Below, piece by piece: positions 1-8,808 of a stretch of DNA of 40,011 nt. Made by a program: the position numbers and the translations under genes. The DNA is taken from contig MU001675.1 in the NCBI GenBank assembly GCA_010093515.1, positions 209,204-249,214 of the forward strand, read 5' to 3'. Positions within the stretch are counted from its first letter, which is position 1; every line of letters begins with the position of its first letter. Origin of the DNA: Lineolata rhizophorae. Lineage: Eukaryota > Ascomycota > Dothideomycetes > Lineolatales > Lineolataceae. The notes under the pieces were generated by a model that made no database searches, had not been told where the DNA came from, and saw nothing but the letters and a program-made list of their open reading frames with translations.

Positions 1-1
1 T

Positions 2-190
2 CAGATGCTGGATGATGAAGCGCTGGATGCTCAGCTACAGCGTGAAATAGCGGAGGATGCTGCCATTGTGGTGGGTGGAGCCAAGAAACGACGACGATGT
101 AAGAAGTGCGGGACTTTGGGCCACAACTCCAGAACATGCCAGACCAATACTACTGGTACTGGGGATCAAAGTGAGCCTCAGAACGCTTGA
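2..190 (+). CDS. C-terminus of a DDE transposase (partial, cut by window edge)
   Basis: About 61 C-terminal residues of a longer protein that starts outside the window. The visible part is an acidic helix, then a Lys/Arg run (AKKRRR), then a zinc-knuckle-like motif CKKCGTLGHNSRTC (C-x2-C-x4-H-x4-C) and a short polar tail. In fungi such a Cys/His knuckle after a basic run is common at the C-terminus of pogo/Fot-type DDE (CENP-B-like) transposases; Mutator-like transposases can carry a similar knuckle. The catalytic DDE core is not in the window, so class and activity cannot be judged. A transposon fits the MITEs and dead retroelement nearby. The annotated start methionine at base 5 is internal. 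Confidence 0.55.
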   Translation, partial: QMLDDEALDAQLQREIAEDAAIVVGGAKKRRRCKKCGTLGHNSRTCQTNTTGTGDQSEPQNA

Positions 191-672
191 CTTGATCAGA
201 GTTCGTTGGAGCTATGATGGTTTTGGTGAGGATGATGACGGTGGTGGTGTCACTAGGTGGTTGGTGTCACTGCGTGGTGGATTACGTTAGATAAGTATTA
301 CTATAGCATTAACTGTCACGCTCTGCCTTCTGGCAGGGGAACGAAGTGGTGGAGAGGTTGATCTCCTGTATGGTTGACGTCAAGTTAGAGTCCGAGCGAT
401 TCACGATCGGGTCGAGATTGTGTCTCAATCACGTATGCAACATGAGCAATTCTGGAAGAAAGTGGAAGAAGTTGTATTGTTCTATGGATTGGATCGGAGT
501 TGGATTTATATAGGGTCCAACTCCGATCACGTACCTTCCTAACATGCCCAGCCTTGCAACCGTAACATTAACATATATTATATAGGACATTTTCTATATA
601 GGGAAAGACCCCTACTATAGTATATATAATACTAATACCTCCAGATATTCAATAGAAGATAGAGGATACTGT
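191..672. other. non-coding 3' flank of the left transposon, with a hairpin
   Basis: No credible coding sequence. It holds the expected 3' flank of the transposase and a strong short hairpin (listed separately). From about 540 there is a stretch (catgcccagccttgcaac) that resembles the terminal sequence of the MITE starting at 673, which suggests nested or related elements. The transposon's own terminal repeat could not be delimited because the other end lies outside the window. Confidence 0.5.
492..528. repeat. perfect 13-bp inverted repeat (hairpin)
   Basis: gatcggagttgga at 492-504 is the exact reverse complement of tccaactccgatc at 516-528, with an 11-base AT-rich loop. It lies between the transposase end and the first MITE. 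It could be a subterminal transposon repeat or the remains of a terminal repeat. Confidence 0.6.
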
Positions 673-1060
673 TAGAACTAGCATGTCCTAGCTTGCAACT
701 AGCCAACTTGGCCAAAAGACTGGCACAGTATCGCACCTCGGTGCGATACTGCTGGATATATGCTAACACTGATACACGTGATCTTCTCCAGCCCCTGATT
801 GTATTCAACCATTCCTTTGGTTCTCTTTTCAACAACACACACACTTACACTGAAAGACATGAACCACTACCTCACCTACACAAGTCGCTTTGCCACCTTA
901 CACTTGTTATACCCTTCCACTTCACCCTTCTCACCAAAAGTTAGTTAGAAATCTGTTAGCATGTATATAGTTCCTAGCTAGTATCATCGCACTAAGGTGC
1001 GATACCGTGCCAGTCTTTTGGCCAAGTTGGCTAGTTGCAGGCTGGGGCATGCTAGTTCTA
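673..1060. mobile_element. foldback MITE, about 388 bp, TA-flanked
   Basis: Long imperfect terminal inverted repeats: 673-750 pairs with 980-1060 reversed. Both ends read tagaactagcatg and share the run gcaactagccaacttggcc. The arms differ mostly by transitions. Each arm carries an inner small palindrome around a tatcgcac/gtgcgata pair. The element is bounded by TA on both sides, as expected for Tc1/mariner/pogo-mobilised non-autonomous elements. The centre (751-979) has no coding potential. The boundary call is firm; assignment to a transposase family is inference. Confidence 0.75.
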
Positions 1061-3887
1061 ATAAATTCAATTGCTACTCCTCTAACTGAAGTACGATACT
1101 GTGACGACGTGGCAGCTTGATTTCATAATGCCTTTTTCCACCATTATCAGGTGAAACGTTCTACCTTTCTACAATACTTGTACCCCTTAAATCTAAGAGT
1201 CGACTGCTCTTTACTAAGGCTTACAGGTCCTAATAAGTAGTACCTCGAAGATAGGGTAGTTAAGATATAGAGTAAAATAGGCTTAGGCTAGTTTGCCGGT
1301 TTCTCTAGTTTCGCTCTTATAAAAGGCAACCTCTCCAATACTACCTACTTATATTCCTCGCTGTACCACCTCAATAATACCTCCAACGTGACATCGAGGT
1401 AGCAGCCTCCAGATACCAGATCGAAAAGGTCCTCCTGCGGCGAGGTCGGCCGGCCCGAGACCGATTACCTCGGGTGGGAAACGTGCACTTTTCATGTGCA
1501 GTCGCCGAAAGTATTACCTACCGGAAGAGACGAAATGCCTCCGTTTTAGTTCCGTGATATAATGTAGAGAGAAAGGAAGAGAGTGTTGATACAAGCCCTT
1601 ACTGACTCCCCCTTGACGCCTGCAGATGTCAGAGTTGCTACAAGCCCGGAATAGACGCCACGGACTCCTACGCTCGATGATCCGTGTGTCCGGGAAACTG
1701 AAATTTTGTCTGGTCCAAAAAAAGGTTCGTTGGGCCAATTTGCTTCCTCTTCTAGTAGAAGATCGGATCGCCATCGTCGCTGGTAGTGCTCGCTGCTCTC
1801 CTGCCAGATGATCCTTGACATGCTGAGAACGGGTGTCTGATTGCTTTAAACAATATGAAGACTCTGGTCCTCAGACACTACCATCGTGTCTGAACCTGAC
1901 GACATAGGCGGTACGTTGCTGTGCATCGTGCGTGATGGCTCGGATACTGGGAGAGGCGGAAGTGTCAAAATTCAAGGCGCGCATCTGTCCGAAATTCTGG
2001 GGTGCGCTCTTTCTAGGCATCCAAGGGGCGCTCTCCCGTTAGGGATCAGTGTGACGTTACCTAGTCGTGAGCGGATCCGAACGCACTTACTTGTGCGGTA
2101 AGGCTCTGTTCTCTTATTCGGCCCTCCGGATTTTGGCTACATAGTGTGGTAGGTCAGGGCACCTTTCCTGGGAACAGAAGTGAAAGGACGCCCGGGAGTT
2201 AACTTTCACTTGCCCAGTAACGATGTTTTAGTAAAACTCCGGAACTGTTATTATCTAAAGAGTGAAGGGCATTTGGGGCATGACTGAAAGAGAACTCTTG
2301 AGTGCTTGTGTATGGTGGCAAGGCAGTTGCCAATTTCTTGTGTATGTGTGTGGCAAGAGCCTCCTGCTCTACTCCACTAAGTAGCCATAGCGAAGAGGAG
2401 TTACCTAGTATGGAGTGTAGAGAAGCGGGACATGACGTAGAGGTTCGGCCGTGCGGGTCTGCGTATATGGATGGGGAAAGAGACGCTTTACACGATCGAA
2501 AAGATCCTCACTGCGCCCCAAACTTCTCGAACTGTGTAATGCGCTTTTGGCACACTTTATCTACCTGTGTCTGGCTGCAGCACACCTATGGCTTATGATG
2601 CACCTCACTTGGAAGTTCCCCGCTGATATCGCGCCAACTGTCGACTTGAAGGGCGCGAAGATAGCGGACCTGCCGGCGGAGCCTCAGTCTTCGGACTAAA
2701 GCGGGCTCGGCTCTGCTGCGGTGGCGGTAGGAAGAAAGGTATATAGGACTGTGCAGTGCAATTAGGTGGCCGCTTCTGGCAGCAACACTAAGACCTGAAC
2801 TCCGGGTACCAAGCAGGCGTGCCAAATGGATAACCACTCCGGGGCCTTGCGCGAGACTACTTACAACGAGGAGGGCCATGACTAGGATGGATGGTCGCTA
2901 CGTCAGCAAAAATGCGCCTACGAGGTGCGCGAAAGAGAAGTGACTAGGCCCGGAGGGAGCGATTGGCTGAGCTTCACGGGACATTATGACGGAGAAGATA
3001 CCGGGTGTTGTCGACGCGGCCTTTTTCTCAGGCGTCTCGACGAGACAAGCTTGGACAGAGAATATGACGGCTGGCCTGCAAAGGGCTATCCATTTCAGCC
3101 GCATGGGAGTGATGGAGAAAGGGGCACTTGTCACGATAGGTGCTTGCCAGCTAATCGTCCTGCCAGCCGGCAATATCACGCCATTAGCATTTCCGTTATT
3201 CTTCACTCACCTAAATACGACGCATCAAAACATATTTGTTCCGCATGAGGATCTGCCGTCATCGTTAGCACCTACCCTCCTATGCCTCCTTTACTAAAAT
3301 CATTATGAAAGACCTACCCAGCCATAGGCAGCGAGTTCGATGCCGTGCTCAGCGTATCCGTGTCGAACTTGTCCTTCTCCGGTTCCACATACGGCACGAC
3401 TAACGAACATTGCCCTAGCAATTAGTTTTGGCGCTTCGTACCCGTGACCTGCCTTACCAGTCCGTCCGCTTCGATGTAAGAGCATCCCAACGAACTCAGG
3501 ATGCACCAGCGAGAGACTGCTGTTACTTCGCATTTCCTCGCTGGAAGCTTCAGAGAGAGAGGGGGGCGTTACTCATGTCGGGCCGTCGCATGTCTTTGTT
3601 CTTAGAGGCCATTACGAATCGAGCCGGGACTTTTGTGACACGAAACACCGTGCAGGTTGACTGCGGGTTGACCGGAAGGCGCGAATCTGGGTAGCTTGGC
3701 ACGGCCAATGTGGGAGCATAACGGACGGGAATAGGAATCGGATGGCGGATGCGAAGTTGCGAGGCTTGTCGACCTGATAGCGGCGTACGTTGAGGACGAC
3801 GTCGAGGACGCGACCAGGGGCGACTTCAAGGAGTTTTGCCTCGCGCTGTGCGAGGCGGGGAGATTGGGGGGCGTGCAGGTAGTGGGG
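1061..3887. other. gene-poor spacer
   Basis: Only short, unsupported reading frames are present, all under about 110 residues and overlapping on both strands, with no recognisable domain. A TATA-like cttataaaagg at about 1316-1326 followed by a CT-rich stretch could be old retroelement LTR or promoter sequence, but no matching direct repeat was found. A modest stem-loop sits at about 2168-2217 (aagtgaaag paired with ctttcactt). Nothing here is annotated as a gene. Confidence 0.5.
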
Positions 3888-4175
3888 CTATTTTGGGCAT
3901 CGACTGCCAGGACCGTGAAGAAATGACAGCATCGATGATTCGGGACTTGAGGCTTCTTTTAAGGTTCTCAAGATATCAAGGGGGTCTTCAAGTTCGTCTT
4001 GCAATATTCGTAAAGTCTTGTCGCGATCTTCGTAGCGTTTGATGATGACATTGAGCGACCTTGGCGACTGATATGGCGCAAGAGAACACTGCACAGCTTG
4101 GTTGCGCACAGCCTCTCTGGCGCAGTTGGATAGCTCACTGGAACTTCTATCACGTGATGTGACGAAGCGACGCAC
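3888..4175 (-). pseudogene. fragment of a fungal STAND-protein N-terminal domain (Helo-like)
   Basis: The reverse-strand frame contains YEDRDKTLRILQDELED, then ILRTLKEAS, then SSMLSFLHGPGSRC, and ends in a stop right after this block. This pattern (RDKTL..LQDELED..IL..L, then S.L.LL.GP..RC) matches what I recall of the Helo-like N-terminal domain of fungal NLR/STAND and ankyrin proteins. In that family the domain continues for another 100 or more residues before a NACHT or repeat region, and none of that follows here. The upstream part also does not look like a normal domain start. I read it as a truncated relic; a small expressed gene is not excluded. Confidence 0.42.
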
Positions 4176-4528
4176 ATTGCTTTAACTGGTTCGCGATAGT
4201 TACCTGACAGAAAGCTCGGCGATCCGCAGTAGTAAGCCGCTCATGCGTGCCGATTCGTCCATAGGATGAATCTTAGCAATCAGCAGGGATGGATCGCACT
4301 TTATGACACTTAGTCAGCTTATGGCCCAATTCGGCGCACGTCGCCACCTTCACCCTCAGTACTCGCGTATCTTACCTCTTCCATCTCTTCGCAAGTCACC
4401 CGCCTGCCCGCCGTAGAGCCTCACCGCCACTTGAGCTCGCCGCGGCGTCGGTTTTGCCGCTTTTGCAGACCTTCCTTCCGTCTGTCTTTTCATCAGCTTG
4501 TTATAGAGAAGTAGCCAACGACATCGCG
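4176..4528. promoter_or_regulatory. spacer and probable promoter region of the APH-family gene
   Basis: No reading frame of note. The last ~150 bases are C/T-rich (around 4370-4500), as is usual for a fungal 5' leader. No clear TATA box or known operator was seen. Confidence 0.3.
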
Positions 4529-5458
4529 ATGACGACGCCAGGGCCAGCGTCAGAAGTTCCAGATCAGATAGATACACAACCGTTGAGGCTGCCGTATCTA
4601 CCAGCACCACCTAGTGATGGCTCGGATGAAGCACTGCTGCAGCTACCACCTCCAGACATGCCAAGGTGGTCGGAAGGTCTTACGTGACTTGCTATGTATA
4701 TTGCTCATGCGCTAACGCTTACTACAGACTCAACCATCCTTCTTCGGACTCCAGGGAGTTGTGTCGAAAAATTACTTAGCAATATCGTCGTGAAGTCGGG
4801 TCGTGCGGTCCTGCTAGATGAAGCGCATGGGCTACAGTTTGCTAGCCAGCTGGACTTGCCGGGTCCACGCTTACATAAAGCTCAGCAGATTGGAGATAAC
4901 GTAGTTGCGATCCATATGGACTTCGTGGAAGGCCAACAACTCGACGAGTTATGGCCAAACATGTCCGAATCGGAGAAGTTGGCCATCGCTCACCAATTAC
5001 GGGACATTCTCCAAACCATGCGGTCTATTCCGTCCGACTCGGGCATCATTGGCTCTTGCAAGGGAGGTCCAGCACGAGATTGTCGTCGTATCTGCGCCTA
5101 CAAGGGGGGCCCTTTTCAACATCAGGAGGACTTCAACAAATTTGTGTTGGACTTGTACGAAGTTACACCGACGACAATACGAGATGCCCTAACCAGAAGT
5201 TTGCGCAGCGATTATCGCATCTTATTTGCTCATGGCGATTTAACACAGCGTAATATTATCGTTAAAGATGATAAGATTGTGGCCTTGATAGATTGGGAAT
5301 ATAGCGGCTGGTTTCCAGAATATTGGGACTACATCAAGTTCTTTGAGCGTCACTCAACGAACCGGGACTGGAAAGAATATGCGAAGGAGATATTTCCAGA
5401 AACGTATGATAACGAACTTGTATTGTTCCAGGCTATTACTCGATGGCAAAATCCATAA
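4529..5458 (+). CDS. APH-family (aminoglycoside phosphotransferase-like) kinase
   Basis: Small cytosolic kinase-fold protein of the fungal APH/choline-kinase-like family; the substrate is unknown and antibiotic resistance should not be assumed. The Brenner-type catalytic motif HGDLTQRNIIV lies at about 5233-5265 and the metal-binding block IALIDWEYSGWFPEYWDY at about 5281-5334. The family's N-terminal signature LPYLPAPPSD...MPRWSEGL is in the first exon from ATG 4529. The second exon starts near 4728 after a ctaac branch site and a ctacag acceptor. The best-placed donor (gtgact, 4684) breaks the frame; a weak donor at 4677 keeps it. So the splice is unresolved or the gene has a one-base lesion. 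Expected product about 293 residues, normal for the family. Stop at 5456-5458. Confidence 0.68.
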
Positions 5459-5816
5459 GACAACAGTCTCCACTTCTAATTCCTATTCTGCCGTTGCTAG
5501 GTTTGAAATATTATGTTCGTCATACGAACGAGAAGCAAATTCTACAGAATTCACCGCAAGGCTACCATTACGACACACCCCTGGTTATTTCCAAACTCAC
5601 AGGTACGCTTCATGTCGATTCCAAAGTTCTGTGAGACGAAAGTAATTCAATTGCGCAGATACGTCAAATGAGTGATTCTGTATTTATATACACCGGTGAC
5701 GATAACGAGCATACTAGACGACTTGCCAGCGAGTAGAACCTCCCTAATAATCATCTTTTATGACTTCTTCACTCCTAGGCCATGGTACACGAGCTCTCTG
5801 CTTCTACAGTCATTGT
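5459..5816. other. spacer between convergent genes
   Basis: AT-rich, no supported gene. It serves as the 3' flank of both the APH-like gene and the convergent minus-strand gene. Confidence 0.4.
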
Positions 5817-6287
5817 TCATGGTTCCATCGACCCTTTAAGTGTAGCATCGATCATGCCATCTAGCCCGTTCGTGGCTTGCTCCTTCGAGAGAAGGTTTCT
5901 CTCGGCTAGCTTTTGCAAGACGTCCCCAACCCATGTCTGACAATTATACGCGGGGCATGAGTTGTTGGGGGGAATTCCATAGAGAAATCCAATCAAATCT
6001 GCTTTGCTCATGGCACCTTTGAACCACCCAACTTCAACCGTTTCCAAGGGCGAATGGCTGTCTTGCGGATTGTACGTCTCTCTAATGGTGGTTTTATAAT
6101 CCATTGGTGGCCCAGTCGCGTGGATCAGGAAAGGTTTCTGTCCGTCCTGGAATTCGAAGAAAAGTGATGTATGACGGTACTGCTGATAGTCTAAGGGTTC
6201 TGCCTTGTATACCATAATGCTAGCATGGACTTGGGTCGCAGCCATGACGGATAGTCTAGTTATATGAATTAGTTCAACATCGTCCAT
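5817..6287 (-). CDS. conserved-looking hypothetical protein, 156 aa
   Basis: Intact single-exon frame with ATG at 6287-6285 and stop at 5817-5819. No signal peptide, no membrane segment. A β-rich stretch (HTSLFFEFQDGQKPFLIHA, about residues 39-57) is followed near the C-terminus by SCPAYNCQTWVGDVLQKLAE (about residues 109-128). A His at the head of a strand and a Cys in an N-C-x-x-W-V context before a helix resemble small fungal DUF7770-like proteins and, loosely, NlpC/P60 or LRAT-type papain folds. That comparison is from memory and structural analogy only. The gene is squeezed between an APH-like gene and a MITE, which suggests a lineage-specific locus. Confidence 0.6.
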   Translation of the reverse strand: MDDVELIHITRLSVMAATQVHASIMVYKAEPLDYQQYRHTSLFFEFQDGQKPFLIHATGPPMDYKTTIRETYNPQDSHSPLETVEVGWFKGAMSKADLIGFLYGIPPNNSCPAYNCQTWVGDVLQKLAERNLLSKEQATNGLDGMIDATLKGSMEP

Positions 6288-6412
6288 GGCCTGTCTAGTG
6301 TGACGTACGACTTTGGGAGGGATGTCTAGCTTGATTCTTCTATCCTACGAAAAGACACGGAGCTATCAACAGGTAATGGGCTTGGGTTTAGGCTGTCGAG
6401 TGTCACGTAGCG

Positions 6413-6770
6413 TACGGTGGCAAACAGAGTATATTGAGGGTGAGGTTGCAGAGTGTAGGTAAACCTGCACTCTGCGATCTATGTACGCTGTGCGCTAGAC
6501 AGGGGCCAGCATTACTTAGCCCCTGAGCGTCACGTGGCTGCTGCTACCATACATGATATCCACGACATAGGCAGCAGTGGGAAACTCAGGATAGTATAAA
6601 GAGGATAACATGTCGTGGATATCATGTATGGTAGCAGCAGCCACGTGACGCTCAGGGGCTAAGTAATGCTGGCCGCTGTCTAGCGCACAGCGTACATAGA
6701 TCGCAGAGTGCAGGTTTACCTACACTCTGCAACCTCAACCTCAACCTCGTATACTCTGTTTGCCACCGTA
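6413..6770. mobile_element. foldback MITE, 358 bp, with ~156-bp arms
   Basis: Nearly the entire element is one inverted repeat: 6413-6568 pairs with 6610-6770, leaving a 41-base loop. The outer ends read tacggtggcaaacagagtat and its complement; TA at both outer ends fits a TA target duplication of the Tc1/mariner/pogo type. The arms differ by a few substitutions and a short (aacctc) repeat-number change in the right arm. The high arm identity points to recent insertion or to arm homogenisation. No coding capacity. Confidence 0.88.
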
Positions 6771-7525
6771 TACTCTATGAAGCTCGATATAACAATGCAA
6801 ATCAGCAGCCCCCAGAATGCAACCTGAAGAATGTTGATATATGAAGATTGACAAGGAATTGTGAAGAGTGTAGTACTCAGAAATATCTTCCGTCGTGAGG
6901 TTAATTTCCCTATGGCTTTTATATTTCTGGTGTCGTGAACTCTTCTCTTGGGCGACAGCAATAAGCGCCTAGCGAGCGGACATCCTGTCTGTATTCGATG
7001 GATATTGTAGCAGCAAGCGCCAACGAGGCGATGCTGCGAGCGCTTACAACGAGATAATGCGATGAGCGCTATAGTAGATATTTACTTCTATACGCCCGTT
7101 CTTCACTTCTATTGCTATAGGGCAAAGCCGATCTGCCCCTTAAGTACCGATCCCTCTATAGCAGCTCCTCGCCAACGTGATAAGACTACGCCGTATACAT
7201 ATTCATAGAACTCCGGAAATAAATGTACGCTAAAATAGTGAACTAACACATGCGATGCTTTGAATCTAAGGCTGAAGCTAGTTTCGAGCAGTTCTTACCC
7301 GCTTGGTTGGCTCTTAGTTATAATGCAGAAGAGGGTTTGGCGGCTCGGCCTCTGCAAGTAAAACTAGATGGAAGATCACTGGGCTACGGGTATTTTTTAA
7401 ATTCTAAGACGATTTACTCGACTGTACATTGCCAAATTCACGGTTGGTCCCCGAATACGCGATAGGCTAACCGCCGGCTATGCTGCCCTAACGCTTCTAG
7501 AAACATGGGATATAGAAACTTACCC
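6771..7525. other. AT-rich spacer without genes
   Basis: No supported gene. TA dinucleotides are frequent, as in RIP-affected fungal DNA. A 71-codon frame at 7250-7465 shows no family features. Confidence 0.4.
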
Positions 7526-7665
7526 TACGGCACTGTTCTATACGGGCATACCTACCCCGTACGGGCGAATCCCCTGCGATAGCCCTCGTCCCCTATACTC
7601 TATCTGTATACGTAAGGGATTCGCCCGCACGGGATAGTTGCGCCCATACAAGACAGTGCCGCATA
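7526..7665. repeat. degenerate inverted repeat, probable old MITE
   Basis: Left arm 7526-7578 and right arm 7611-7665 are reverse complements with several mismatches; both contain cggcactgt at the outer end and cgggcgaatccc at the inner end. The loop is about 32 bases. TA dinucleotides lie at both outer edges. This looks like a third, older foldback element unrelated in sequence to the other two. Confidence 0.6.
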
Positions 7666-8160
7666 GTTAGATCACAAGCCGTTTAGTAAGCCATTCGTCG
7701 GAAATTCTAAACTTAGCAAAACACAGCTTCGCAGGACTATGCAGACTGTAACCGTTCCTCCTTCCTTTAGCCGAGGGCATGTCTATGCGCTGGGTGTTCG
7801 ACGTATCGAGCTCATCTCCTATCGTAGTAAGCTTTAAGGCACTTTAGGAACATGCCTCGCCTGGGGAAGGGTTCGGGGTCGACTGTCTAGAACTGGGCAA
7901 AGTAGGATTCTTAGCTATTATTACTATCTCCTCGGAACGCGAGCCGACCTTTTATAGAGTCCATTATAGTAAGCACGCCTTGGTGGTAGCTAATTCGCTA
8001 ATAAGGGCCCTACTTTACTTACTTTACTTCTCCTACCCCTGCCATATAATCTACAAAGAGCTGTGGTACGGGAGATAGTCCCCCCTAGGATACCGCTCTC
8101 CTCTACTTTACCTTACTTTATCCTCCTAACCTAACCCTTGGTATTTTAGTATATAACGAG
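7666..8160. other. AT-rich spacer leading into a retroelement remnant
   Basis: No gene. It may include decayed upstream sequence of the gag remnant that follows; (ctttactta)-like short tandem sequence occurs around 8010-8030. Confidence 0.35.
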
Positions 8161-8460
8161 TTCGAATTTAGGATTCGTAATTTTATAGAAGAAAGTCGAC
8201 GGAAGGTACTAGACGAGTATTTAGCGACTATAGCTAGTTCCTAAAGGAACTCAAGAGGGTATTTAGTAAGAAGAGAAGGGGATAGTAGAGAGAGAACTAA
8301 GGGCTATACAATAGAAAGGGTCGGTAGTAGCGTATATAGCCGATTTTTAACAGATTATAGCCTATATAAGGTAGACCGGATCTATTACTAGTTCCTTATT
8401 AAGAATCTTAGAATTAAGGTAGCTCGGGATAAGAAGGGGGAAAACGATATATAGTGTAGT
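8161..8460 (+). pseudogene. Ty3/gypsy gag remnant with RIP-type stops
   Basis: In the frame starting at 8282 the translation reads RELRAIQ-stop-KGSVVAYIADF-stop-QIIAYIR-stop-TGSI. This matches the conserved core of fungal gypsy gag proteins (…KGSVAAYIADFQ…, Retrotrans_gag type). In-frame stops are at 8312 (tag), 8348 (taa) and 8372 (tag). Each is explained by one C-to-T change on one strand at a CpA site (CAG to TAG, CAA to TAA, TGG to TAG), the mark of repeat-induced point mutation. No protease, reverse transcriptase or integrase follows, so only a decayed piece is left. Confidence 0.65.
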
Positions 8461-8808
8461 TACTTCTATATAAAAGGTGTGCTACAAGATTTCGTTACCA
8501 CATGCTCCCTCAGCGACAATACCTCACTAGAACTTCTAGCGTCTAGTATTTTCCCCTAAACAGTGACATCAAAACAGCCTCTTCTAAGCCAGATAAGTAA
8601 TTATCTAGGCATGTTACGGATCACGTACATGGCCGAGATGTCAAGTTTGAGGCTATAATCGGCAGGCAGATCACGGGACCACCCGTTTTCGGTTACCCGT
8701 GACCCCACGCGTCGACGCATCTTGGAAAACAAACCCACAGAAACAGAGAACAGCAAAGCGTCAACTCGTGGCCTGAGAAATAGTTGCGATTGATTAGGGT
8801 CTCACATA
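8461..8808. promoter_or_regulatory. upstream region of the orphan gene
   Basis: Non-coding. It includes a short imperfect stem, tcacggg at about 8673 with cccgtga at about 8697, that resembles transposon-end sequences, and ends in the leader of the gene at 8809. No TATA box was identified with confidence. Confidence 0.35.

Noticed and set aside
2302-3297. Short frames of 70-107 codons on both strands
   Set aside because: Overlapping, no family resemblance, no convincing splice sites or start context.
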